The notes under the pieces are model-generated. The model saw nothing but the letters and a program-made list of their open reading frames with translations, searched no databases and had not been told where the DNA came from. The position numbers and the translations under genes were made by a program. Below are positions 1-11,414 of a stretch of 64,000 nucleotides of DNA, piece by piece. The stretch is from Diacronema lutheri (taxonomy: Eukaryota; Haptophyta; Pavlovophyceae; Pavlovales; Pavlovaceae). Numbering within the stretch: position 1 is the first letter of the stretch; every line of letters begins with the position of its first letter. The DNA lies in NCBI GenBank assembly GCA_019448385.1, contig JAGTXO010000054.1:1-64000 (forward strand), in the 5' to 3' direction.

Positions 1-1
1 G

Positions 2-119
2 GAGACTGCAGACATCTCTACGGCGGCGATCGGCCCAGCTGCGTGCGAGGCCCGCCAAGTTGTCTCCGTGACGCGCGCATTGCCAACAGCGGTGAGTGCG
101 TCCTCGTCTCCGGCGGCCG

Positions 120-168
<49 letters not shown>

Positions 169-373
169 AACTCTCCCTACCTTCTTCCTCCTTTCGCACC
201 TCGCACGCGCACGCCGTCCGCTGTCCGCTGTCCGCGGCCCAAATTGCCTTGCGGAAGCCGAGCAGGCAGAGCCCTGCTTGGATGGCTCCAGCGCGCATCT
301 TGTGGATGGCGACGCTGTGGGCGAGCACGGACGCTCAAATGTGACCAGTGGCGCGCACGTGCACGTGCGCTAA
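2..373 (+). CDS. 3' end of an unidentified plus-strand gene (partial)
   Basis: Bases 2-91 read as a plausible exon (it begins ETADISTAAIGPAACEARQ) and end at a strong donor, GCG|GTGAGT. A long C run and a pyrimidine-rich stretch follow. An AG at 264-265 opens a second stretch, AEPCLDGSSAHLVDGDAVG onwards, that stays in phase 0 and stops at 371-373. The 174-base intron is a multiple of three, so the frame is open with or without splicing. The upstream part lies outside the window. I recognise no family. The call rests only on the donor, the pyrimidine tract and the phase match. Confidence 0.3.
125..168. repeat. C30 run followed by (AC)n
   Basis: Thirty consecutive C run into an AC dinucleotide repeat. 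The tract sits inside the putative intron 92-265, where it would serve as an extended pyrimidine tract for a plus-strand transcript. Confidence 0.95.
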
Positions 374-711
374 CTGGACGTCGAGCGTGTGCGCCTTGTC
401 CGCACGTGTGCACTCACGTGCGTCTGCGGCGATCTGCCCGGCGTAGTAGTCCGCGCGCGCGGGAGCCGCGTCGGCAGTAGGAGCAGGATAACGTACTTGC
501 GCCTGACGAGGACGGCGAGAAGTGCGGCTTTTCGCTCGGGGTCTACCATGCCGCCGAGGTTGGCGCTGGCGCGCGTGAGGCAGTCGGAGCGCGCTGGGCC
601 CGGGTTGAAGGCCTCACCCCGGGGGACGGGAGGATTCAAGGCGCCGAGCCGCTGCGGGTGCGGCGGGAGGCCCCGGGCGGGTGTGCTAATGCGGCTCGAT
701 GGCCGCCTGCC

Positions 712-748
712 GGGGGGGGGGGGGGGGGAGGGGGGGGGGGGGGGGGGG
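712..748. repeat. G run (37 bases, one A interruption)
   Basis: Homopurine tract, G17-A-G19. Such runs recur in intergenic DNA and introns across the window and are candidate G-quadruplex or slipped-strand sites. Confidence 0.95.
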
Positions 749-1150
749 CGTTGGGCCGCCCGCGGAAACGGAGGTGAGCGTGTGGGAGCGGCGCGCGTCG
801 GCGCGCGCGGCTGGCGTGCAGCACGGATAAGTCTTGTGTGGACTTCGCGGGGCGGATCCCGGTGCAGGGATTGCCGACGTAGGCCGCGAGCGCGAGCAGG
901 GCGGGGATGAAGACGGATGATGGGGTTGGGGCCAAGGCCGCCGCACCCGCAGCTATCACGGTGGCAGCGACCGCCACGGTCAGTGCGAGGCTCGCGTGGC
1001 CGCTGCGCGGGCAGCTCGCCCGCCAGGTCCAGGAGGGCCGGCCTGCGGCCTCAGTGCCCAGCGTTGGGCATGTCAGCGTCTGCGTCTGCGGGCCCGCCAC
1101 TGCGATGGCGCATTGAGCCTGGCGCACCAAAACGCAATCGGTCCGCCGAT

Positions 1151-1151
<1 letters not shown>

Positions 1152-1182
<31 letters not shown>
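1152..1182. repeat. G31 run
   Basis: Thirty-one uninterrupted G. The length may be unreliable because sequencing of such runs is error-prone. Confidence 0.95.
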
Positions 1183-2550
1183 CGAGGCGTGCGCGGGGGC
1201 TTGGGGTGGGCTCCGGGTGCCGGCGCTGTGCCAGCGGCGGGCTTGGTTGACGCCGTCTCGCCGGGGCCCTTGCGCCTTGCGGCGCGAGCGTCGCGGAGGG
1301 GCGTCGGCTGCGCTGGCTCCGCGTCGGCGGTGGCGTGGGGCAGGCTCTTGTGGAGGGCGGAGCGCTCGCGCACGAGTCGGTTGCCAAGGCGGGCTGTCTG
1401 CGTGCCGTTGGGCTGCGCTTGGGCAGGTAGGACCTGCGGCCTCGGGGGCGGGCGGGTTTTCGTGTTGGGCCAGGCGGCAACGCGCACCGGCCGTGTTCGC
1501 GGCCGGCAGGCGGACGTCCGCAGCGGGGCGGAGAATGCGGGTGAAGCGCTTGCACGGGCGCGGTTCGCACCTGGCGGCCAGGCGATCACGAACCGTTGGG
1601 TCGCCCGGCTGTTTGGTGGAGCCGAGGGCAGCAAGGATAGCGAGCTTGGCCGCCTCATCGGTGACGAGCGGCACTGTTGCCCAGCTCTGTACCTCGAAGC
1701 CCTGGATGTGCAGGCGTCGGGGAAGTTCCCGGCAGCGTCGCCTGCGTCCGTCGAGAGGCGGACCGAAGTCGCGCCCGTGCCCCCGTTGGCGACACCGAGC
1801 TCTCGCTCGTTCACACCGGCCCGCCGACGCGGGCGCGTGGTGCGCGCGCGTTGGGTGCGTGTCTGCCTCGAGCAGCGTGCCCAGTCGCAGTGTGGGCGCG
1901 TGTCCGTCTGCCTCAAAACGCCACGTGGAGGGGAAGGCGCGGGGCGGGCTCGCCGAGGAGGTGCCGCCGCTCGCTGCCACCCGGCGCGGGCTCGGGGCAG
2001 CCGTCTTCGGGTGCCGCGCTCTTCGCGCCATGCACGAACGTTCCGCCGCGCTCGCAGCGCGCGAGCGCACACACAGAGCGCGCGGCGACCCCGGCGGGGG
2101 CAGTGCGTCCCGGTGGCACTCGCGGGCGCGCGCCTGGCCTGGGCGCAGCTGGGCGCGTTGCCGCCCGCGCAGCGAGCCGCCCGCGCGCCTCGCCGCGCGC
2201 GCGCTTCGTCGCACGCGTGCGCCCTGCATGCACGCGCACAGCGCGCGGCGGCTCGGCGCAGTGCAAGGCAGAGCGTGCTGCAACGGTTGCGAGGGCGCGC
2301 ACGCGCGGCGCGGCGCGCCCCTGTGTGGTCGCCTGCGCGCGGCGCGTGGTCCGGACGCAGCTCGGTGGCGTGATGCCGTTCGTGCAACACAGTGCGCGTG
2401 AGAGCCGCACGTGCACACCTGCAGTGCAACGCGGCATTGCGCGCGTTGCGTGGGCGGAGCGCGGCTGGATGTGCTTGAGGTCGCGCAGCATGCCGCGCGC
2501 CGCGCGCTGTGCGGCGCAGCGAGTCGGCCATGCCCCTGGTCCTCGTCTCC

Positions 2551-2566
2551 GGGGGGGGGGGGGGGG
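2551..2566. repeat. G16 run
   Basis: Sixteen uninterrupted G followed by GGT repeats, about 500 bases upstream of the giant gene's start. Confidence 0.9.
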
Positions 2567-3085
2567 TGGTGGTGGCAACCAGGATCCGCCAGCGCGTGGT
2601 GGGCGCCGTCCAACTCCCAGCCAGGATGCGCCCCGTTCTTCCCCGACACTCTCCGTCCAAACCCGCCGCCCAGCCTGCCGCCGCACCCGCCGCCAACGCC
2701 GCCGCGCACCCATCCGCCGAGCTCACCTCGCGCGCGCTCGCGCTCACGCTGCGCGACGAGGCTGCGCAGGCCGGCGCGCGGCCGTGCAGAGCAGCGCAGG
2801 CCGGCGCGCGGCCGCGCGCGCGCGCTCACGTTGCGGCCGCGCAGCGAGCTTTCGCCGCGTCGCAGCCCCTCCGAGCAGCCACGATGCACGCCCCCGGAGG
2901 ACGTTGGCCGCGCTCGGAGGCCGCGCTCGGGCGCGCAAAGAGAGGCGGCGCGGGCAAACGAGTAGGCTCGGCGCGCTGGCGGGTCCTGGTTGTGGGAGAG
3001 CGGGGCATTCTCCAGGGCATCATGTAAATTCTCCCAAGTATCATCCGGGCCGCCATCCGGACACTGACGTGCCCACAGTCTGCAG

Positions 3086-3700
3086 ATGGAGGACTCCGTG
3101 AAGGACGCTTTGCCCGGCGGGCGGGGCGGCTCGGACAGTTTCTCGCTGGCCCTCAGCACCATTCTGTCGCCGGGAGATACCCACCCCCACGTGGTCCCAT
3201 CCACTTGCCTCATCGCCCTGCTGCGTTACGCGGATTTCGGCACGAGCAGGGTTAGGGTGGGCGACACGGGGTGCTCGCAGCATGCGCTCAAGGTGGCGCT
3301 GCGCAACCTGCGCAAAGCATGCGCGGATGCGGACCGGTTTGGGCAGGTGCTCGTGGTCGTGCTACCGCTCTGCCTCCGCGCGTCCAGCGGCCTCGTGCAC
3401 TGGACGGCGGCGTACCTGCTCCTCGCGCCGCCCGCGCAGCGCGGCGCGCCGCCCGGCGCCGCGCTCGCCCTGCTCGCCGATTCGCGCACCTTGGGCAACG
3501 GCGAATCGGCGTACGCCACGGCGGCCGGCGTGCTCATCAAGAAGCTTGCGCAGCGCATCGGCAGAACAGCGCCGCCCATCGATGCCTTCAAGGCGCCCCC
3601 GCAGAGTGGGGCCGCGTGTTGCTTCGCCGCGGCAACAGTCGCGGCCGAGGTCGTGGCGAGCGCATCGACGCTCTACGGCCGCCGCGCGAGTGTCCTTGTC
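3086..3700 (+). other. Ulp1-like (CE clan) cysteine peptidase module 1
   Basis: This is the N-terminal domain of the giant gene. It has the His-Trp pair of Ulp1/adenain peptidases at H105-W106 (base 3398) after a hydrophobic strand. An Asp-Ser pair follows at D132, and then Q173 with C178 and C179 five to six residues later. That is the H-D-Q-C order of family C48. Ulp1-like domains occur in SUMO/NEDD8 proteases and as accessory proteins of several eukaryotic DNA transposon families. Target and activity are unknown. Confidence 0.55.
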
Positions 3701-6700
3701 GACATCAAGAAGGCTTTGGACGCGCGCCTCGCGCGCCTCACGACGGCCGCGTACGAGGAGACCCGCGCGCGCACGCTCCGCGCCGCCATCGGCGCTCTGC
3801 TCGGCGACCGCGCCAGGCGCTTCGGCCCGTTCACCCGCGAGGCCGCGCGGCTCGCCGAGGCCGCGCGGCTCGCCGAGGCGTGCGATGCCAGTGTCGGCGG
3901 ATCCGCGCCCGACGGGCTGCTGCAGGCCGTCGAGGCGGCGCTGCGCGCGCCCGACGACCGCATCGCACGCACGGCCGCGCTCGACGCGCTCACGGGCGCT
4001 GCAGGCCGCGCGCTGTCGACGGCGGCCAGGCCGCGCGGCGCGGCGGCGCCAAGGCCGCCGTCGCGAGCGCCACCGCCGCGTGCGCCGCAGCGGCGCGCCG
4101 CCTCGGCGTGGGGGCCCCGACCATTCAGCAGCCTCGGCGGGGGCGAGGGCGACGGGGACGATGGCGACGCCACCACCGCTGACGACGGGGAGGGCGCGGA
4201 GGACGGGGACGACGACCCCGCGGGCGCGGCGGCTGCGGCGGTGGCGACGGGCACGGCGGCGACGAGCGCGGTGGCGGCGGGCGCGGCGCCAACCTCGCCG
4301 GCGGCGGCGGACGGCGGTGGCTCGGCGCCGCTCGAACGCCGCTGCGTCTACACTGCGCCTGATGAGGGCGACGCGGACGCGCGCGTGTACGACGCCAAGG
4401 ACCCCGAGCAGCTAAAAGCGGGCAGGGCGCGGCTACGGGCGAACAGCGGGCGCGCGCCCGCCGTGGTCGACACGCTTTTCGCGCACGCGACGGGCACGAT
4501 CGTCACGCGGCAGCGCACGGAGGGCGTGACCGGCGCGGGCATGCACCACCTCGCCGCCCCGACGCAGGGCGCGGGGTACGGTACCGTCGTGCGGGCCGAG
4601 CTGGGCGAGCCCGGCTTCGCGGGGACGACATGGCACATGACGTCGGGCGTGGAGAACCAGCCGCGCGCGGTACGAGCGGCCGCGCGCGCGTACGCGCACG
4701 ACGGCTGGGGCGGCGTGTACAATGCGCACGAGGACTTTGCCGCCTTCGAGGGCTTGCCGCGGCTCGCCGCGCCCGAATCGCTCGCGGCCATCGCCGGCGG
4801 GTCGGCGGACGCGGTGTTCTGCTGGCGGTCCGGCCGGTCCGTCATCGGCGAGGTGACGACGGTTCACTTCAATGGCGACCGCGCCGCCGCCATCGACCAC
4901 GCGCGGGCGCTGCGCGTCAGGCCCGATTGGCGCTCGCAGCCCAGGATCTACGAGGCGGCGTGCGGCGCGGAGGGCACGGTGCTGCTCGTGTGGGTCGTGC
5001 CCGACCGTCACAAGAACCCGCGGCTGGACTGGGCGCCGATTCTCGTCGTGATCCACCTGCCCGCCGACCCCGACTGGCTCGCGCGCGCCACGCCGGCGAT
5101 CGCGAAGGCGCGGCGCGAGGTCGAGGACGGACGCGCGCGCGCGGAGGCGCGCGGCGTGCCGCAGCACCTCGCCTACACGCTGAGCCCACGCTTCCGAGGC
5201 ACCGCGCCGCGCGGAGCCGCGCGCGTGCCGCCGCGCCTCGGCGCGAGCGACGCGCGCGAGGCGCGCGCGCTCGCGGCGCTCGAGCCGGCGCTCATGTTCG
5301 CGCCGGCCTGGCGGCGCGCGGTGCGCGCGGCGAGCCGCGCCCCCGGCAGTGGCGCCGCGGCCGTCGAGCGCGCGCTCGCGCGCCTGCACAACGCGCTCGA
5401 GCCCGATGACGAGAGCGCGCCCGAGTCGACGCGCGTCGCGCCGCTCGCCGCCGCGCTCGAGCAGTCGGCGGGCTGGCCGGCGGGCACGGCGCGCATGGCG
5501 GCAAGCGTGACCAAGGGCCCCGGCGTCGGAGATGGCGCAGGTGGCGACGAAGTGACCAAAGTGGAGGAAACGGCGAAGACGAGCGGCGACGGCTGCACCG
5601 GCACGCCTCCTCTGCGCCCGGCCGCGCGCGCGGCCGGCGCGGCGGACGACGGAGGGGCGGCGGTCGTGGCGGGCGTCGAGGGCGAGCGCGACGCACTCGC
5701 CAAGACGGGTGCCGGCGGCTGCGACGACGACGCTCGCGAGCCGCTGTCGGCCGGCAAGCCCGGCGCACTCGCCGCCGCGGCGACCGTCGGGGGTCTCGGC
5801 GAGCTCGTCGGCAGCCTATGCGCGTGGCTGGCGCGCGGCGCGGCTGGCGGCGCCATCGCGGCCATCTCCCCCGGGACGGCCGCGCGCGGAGCAAACGGCA
5901 CGCCGCAGCGCGCCGAGCCGCCGGCCGCCGGCGATCCCGTCGCTCCGCACGCGCGCGTCGCCGCTGCGGCGCCCTTGGCGGGCAGCGCGGCGGCGCCGTC
6001 GTCGGCCGCGCGCGACGCGCAGCGCGGCGTCGCGGGAGTCGACGCGGCCGCGCACGCGCACGCGCGCGACGGCAGGCGGGCGGCACGGCGGATGCGCGAG
6101 CACGAGGGGGCGGTGCACAGGGCCTTCCGCATGTCCCTCTGGCGCGACGCGACGTTTGTCGAGTTCGTTGAGAAGCTGCGCCCCGACGGCGGCGCGCAGC
6201 TGCTCGCGCGCGAGCCCACGCGGCGCGCGGCGGCGGTGCTGTGCGAGCTCGCGCGCGGCCGCGACGGCGCGAGCGGCGCGGCCGGGCTGCTGCACGAGAT
6301 GAGAGCCGCCGATGCGCGCGCGCGCGAGGCCGCCAAAGCGGCGGAGGCAGCGCGGCCTGCGCACGGGACGCTGCGCATCGTGGCAACCGTGGCGCTGGGC
6401 GGTGCGGTCTTCGCCGGCATGTCAGCGCTGGTCGTTGCTTGCGCGGCGCGCACGGCGACCGGTGCGCTTTTTGGGGCCCGCCGCCCGCGGGCGGCCGCGC
6501 GCGGAGCCGACGACGCGCTCGGCACGCTGCAGCGCGCCGAGCCGCCGCCCGCCGACAAGGGCAAGCGCAGGCGCGCCAGAGCCAACGACGACCCCGTCGA
6601 CGCGGCGCGCAAGGCCGTGGGCAAGGCGGAGGGCAACTGCCGCAAGGCAGCCCGCCGGCTGCACCTCGCTGCACTGGGCGAGGAGGAGGCGCAGCAGCGC

Positions 6701-9700
6701 GTGCTCGACGCCGAGGCGGCGGAGCAGCTGGCGCGCTCGCGCGAGCCGGCCGGCGGCTGGGTAGGCAGCGCGCGCGCGCGCGCGCGCGCGCGCCCCGCCG
6801 CGCGCGCGCCCGTCGATTGGCGTGCGCGCAGCGCAGAACGGCGCGCCAGCTCCGTCACCTGCGCGCCGCCGCGCCCGTGCCCCTCGCGCGCAGGGGCGCC
6901 CTGCGGACCTGCGGCTGCAACAGGCGCACTTTGGCATGCGCGAAGATGCCGACGCGGAAGTGCGCCGCGCGCACGAGGCGCTGCGCCGGGCGAGACAGGG
7001 TGTGGCGTGCGCCAAGGCCAGCGTGCGGCAGATGGAGGCGGCGTTGCTCAACGCGACGCGCTGCGCCACCGCGGTGCTCGCGCCGCGTGGCGTGCCGGAG
7101 GGTGACGAGCAGGCCGCGGCGAGAGAGCAGGCGGCGCTGGACCGGGAGGCGCCGCCGGCCGCGCAACGCGCGGCGCCGACGGCGCGCTCGCCCTCGGAGC
7201 CGCCGTCCGAGTGGGGCCCGCCAGCGGTCGGCCGGCGCCCGACGCCGCGTGCACTGTCGCACGCCGCGGGTCGCGGGGACGACAACCCGTTTGCGCCGCT
7301 CGCAACCGTCAGCGGCGATTGGTCGCCCACGCCGAGCTCGCGCTCGCCGTCCTCGCCGCCGCGGCAGCCGCCGTCCGACCGCCGCAGCGCGCAGCGTCGC
7401 AGCGCGCGCGCGCGGCCGCCGAGGCCGACCGTTTCGCCCGAGGACGCGCTCGCAGCCGAGCGCCAGGCGCGCGCGCTGTCGGAGCAGGCGGAGCAGAGGC
7501 GCGCCAAAAAGGCCGCCGCCAAGGCCGCGCGCCGCGCCGCGCGCGCCGCCGACAAGCGGACGGCGCGCGTCGTCCACGCGTGCGTAAGCGCCGCCTTGCG
7601 GCGCGTCTGCACGAGCGTCGCCACGGGCACGCCGCTCGCCGTGCTCCGCGAGCGCGCCGAGGGGCCGCGCGCGCCGAAGCCCGCGCCCGCGCCGCCACGC
7701 CGCGCAGCGGACGGCGGCCGCGCGCTCCGCCACGCGCGCCGTGCGGCCGCCGCGGCGGCGGAGCGCGAGGCGGCGGTGGCGGCCGACGCCGACGAGCGGT
7801 TCGAGCGGCAGCCCTCCGCCGCCCGGTTCGACGGCGGCGATGGCGGCGGAGGCGGCCACGTCGAGGCGAGCGCGCGACCGCGCGCCGGCGAGGCCGGCGA
7901 GGCTGGCGCGCACGGCGCGCCTGGCGCAGCGGGGCCCCCGGCGGCGTCGCTCGCGTCGCGCAGCCCGTGTGATGCGCGCCGCACGGCACGCCTCCCGCAC
8001 GCACGCGCCGCAGCCACCTGCGCACGCAACGGCGGCTGGGGTGGCAACGTCGGCGGCGACGTGTGCGGCGGTTGTTTCGGCGGCGGCGGCGTCCGTCGCG
8101 ACGCCTGCGGCGGCGGCGACGCCACCTGCGGCTGCGGCGATGGCGGCGTCGGTGCTGGCGCTGGCGAGGCCCCTGCACACGGTGCGCCGGCGCGCGCGAC
8201 GGCGTCGCGCTTGCTGCGCTTGCTCGGCGCGCCACGCGCCGTGCTCGGTGCGATGGCGCACGCCGCGGCCGTGTTGGCGCGCGGCGTGGCCGCAGCCGTC
8301 GCTGGCGTGCGCGCCGCCGCGCGCGCCGTGCGGCGCGCGCGCCGCCGAGCGCCTCGCGCGCGCCGCACGGCTGCGCGGCGGGCTCGCGGCCCGCCGATGC
8401 GCGACGTCGACGGCGCCCTGCGGCCCTCGCCGTCCTGGTTGCGCACACGCCTCGTCTGCGGCCGGCGCCTCGCGCCTCTGCGCCGCGCGGGCGCGCGCCC
8501 GCCGCCCGCACACGCCGCGCCGAGTTCCCGCGCGCGCGCTGCGCAACCCGACAGCGACGCGCCGGCGTGCGCGCCGCGGCGCTCGGCGCCTGTCGGTGCG
8601 CCGCCGCGCGCGCGTGGCCTGCGCGCGGCGCGCGCACGGCGCTTCCTCGACGTCGCCGGCCGCGCGGCGCGGAGCGCGCGCCTCGGCGCGCGCATCACGC
8701 GCCAGCGCACGCCGGGTTCGCCATCGGAGCCCTGCACGGCCGAGAGCGGCGACGGCGCGGGCGCCGGCGGCGTCGGCGCGGCGGCGCCTGGCGCGGCGAC
8801 GATGCGCGCCACCGGCGCGCGCGCAGCGCGCGCTGCGGCGGCGGCGGTCGGTGGCGCCTCGCGTCTCGCGCGCCGCGCGATGGCAAGCGCCGCCGCCGCT
8901 GCCAACTCCATCGCCGGCGCTGCCGCCTCCACCGTCGCCGCCGCCGCCGTTGCCATCGGCGCGGCCGTCACGTCACCGGCGTTCGCCGCGGCGCGCGGCA
9001 TGGCGGCCGCATGCGTCGCTGCCTGCGCCCGCCCCACCGCCGCGCAGGCGGCCGCGTCGCGCGCGCTCGGCGCGCTCTTCGTGCTCGTCGACGCGGCCGA
9101 CGCGGCGGGCGACAGCGACGCCGCGCTCGGCGCGCTCGCGGCCGCGGTCGACGCGACGGAGCTGCGCCCGCCGCCGGCCTTTTGGCGCGCGGGCCGCGCC
9201 GCGGCGTACGCACCGCGTCCGCCGCCCCTCGACTCGGCGCGGCCGCGCTACAACCGGCGCGCGCGCGCACCTAGCCCTCCCGTCGCGGCCGCGCGGCGCA
9301 ATCTCGCGCGCGCGGTGCGCGAGCTCACGCGCGCCGCGCGCGCTGAGCGCGAGCGCGCGCCGGCGCCGCGCGGCGCGCGCGGCGGCGTGCTCCACGCGCT
9401 GCGCGCGTCGCTCCCCGTGCACGCGCGTGCCGCGCTCGGCACGGACGCGGAGCTGCGCGCGGACATCGCCGCGTTCGCGCGCGCGCGCCGCGAGCTGCAC
9501 AGCCTCACCGACGCCGAGGTGGCGGCGCTCGCGCGCCCGGACGGGCCGCCGCTGCCCGTGCGGCTCGCGTGCACGGCGGTCGCGCGCGCGCGCGGCGTGA
9601 CCGTGCTGCTCGACATCGTGCCGCGCGGCGGCGGCGCGCCCGAGCGGCTCGTGTGCCGCGCCCGTCGCCGCGGCGCCGCCACGCGCACGCCACGGCCGAC

Positions 9701-11341
9701 AGCCGCCGTTATCGCGCGCGCGCCTTGCATAGCGGCGCGCGTTGGCCACACTGAGCCGGCGCGCGCGTGCGCGGGCGGATCGATCGGGGTCGCGCGCCTC
9801 CGTTCAGCGCGCCGCCGCTCTTGGCGTGGGGCGCGGCTCGACGTGCACACCCGCGAGCGGCTGGCCACACCGGTGCCAGGCCACGTCGTGGCCTGCGCCG
9901 CCGCCTCGGCCATCGGCGCGTGCGTCGCTCGCGCGCGGCTTGGGCTTGCACGGCTGGCGCGCGCGTGGCCCTGCGCCTCCGCTCCACTGGCCGCTGCTGC
10001 TGTCGCCTTCGCGCCTGCCGCCGACGGTGTTTTCTGCGCCCCGCTGGGCGCTCCTGCATCCGCCTTCGCGCCTGCCGCCGACGGTGTTTTCCCCGCCGCA
10101 CTAGCCGCTGCTGCATCCGCCTTCGCGCCTGCCGCCGATTTTCCCGCCCCACTAGTTGCTCCTGCATTCGCCTCCGCGCCTGCCACCGACGGCGTTTTCC
10201 CCGCCCCACTAGCCGCTGCCGCTGCCGCGTCCGCGCCCGCCGCCGCGGGCGCGTCTTCCGCCCCACCAGCCATCGCCGCCGCGCCCGCCGCCAACGCGCG
10301 CACCGCCAACGTGCCCGTTGCCAACGAGGCTACCGCCACCGAACCAGCCGCCCTTGAGCTTCCCCTCCAACCCGCCAACTCGGCGCTGCTTGCGTGGGCG
10401 GGCGACGCGGCTGCGCGCCGGCTGGCCGCCGCCGCCGCGAGCGCCGGCCTCCCGCAGGCAGAGGTGGAGCGCATCGCCAGCGGCGACATGCTCGCCTCAA
10501 CCGTCGACGCGTGCTGCGAGGTCGTGCTGCGCGTGCACGGGCAGGCCGGCGGCGGGCATGTCTGCCACGTGCCGCTCGCCGCGCAACCCGCGGTGTTTCA
10601 GGACGACGCCGAGCGCGCCGCGCTGCTGCACCGCCTGCGCAGCGAGGCGACAACGCAGGCTGTCATCGGCGTGTGGAGCCCGTCGGACGAGCGCGGCGGC
10701 GCGGGCGGTGACGACGGCGCGCAGCTCGCCTCCGGCCATTTCACCGCGTTGCGCCTTGTGCGCGTCGCGCGCGCGGGCGAGCATCGCTACGACGCGGTGC
10801 TCGTCGACACGCTCGCGTCGCCCTGCAGGCAGGCGCTCATGCTCGCCAAGGCGATAACTGCCACGCTGCACGCGGCGGGTCTCGACATTTCGCGCGTGCG
10901 CCGCGCGCTGCTGCTCAACGAGGCGGCGCAGCGTGGCGCGACGTGCGGCCTCGCGATAGTGGGCGCGCTCAACGACGCGCTCGCCGCGGCGGGCTGCTCG
11001 TCCGCGCCGCGCACGTTCAGCGTGGCGGACATGTACGCTGTCGGCGAGCGCCTCCGCGTCGCGCTGACCGGCGCGGCCGGCGATCGTGCGCCGGGCGGCG
11101 TCTGCGCGGTCACGAGCGCGGTGCGCGGCGGGGGCAGCCCCGATGGCGCCGAAACGCCGCCGCAGACGCGCGGCGCCAAGGCCGCCGCTGGCGTCACCGC
11201 CGCCGCCACCGCCGCCGCCACGCCGCCGCCGCCCGCGCTGGGCGCCGCCGCCGCCGCCACCGCCGCCGCCGCCGCTGCTGCCGCCGCCGTGGCCGCGCCG
11301 CCACCGCCGCCACCGCCGCCGCCGGCCGGCGACGCGGGCGA

Positions 11342-11414
<73 letters not shown>

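Larger units (their letters stand above)
374..3085. other. About 2.7 kb with no assignable gene
   Basis: Long open frames exist on both strands, for example minus 636-2747 and minus 1051-3213, but they overlap each other, are rich in Arg, Pro and Ala, and show no domain I recognise. Two minus-strand patches look more protein-like than their surroundings. One is hydrophobic, near 850-990. The other, near 1560-1740, includes HIQGFEVQSWATVPLV. The region holds three long G runs. It may contain the promoter and 5' end of the giant gene that starts at 3086, or the left flank of a mobile element. Confidence 0.4.

Noticed and set aside
4480-5120. Possible PD-(D/E)XK nuclease in the first exon of the giant gene (GEVTTVHF)
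   Set aside because: The stretch looks structured, but the E-x-K motif is absent (E-V-T) and no other family residues are convincing.
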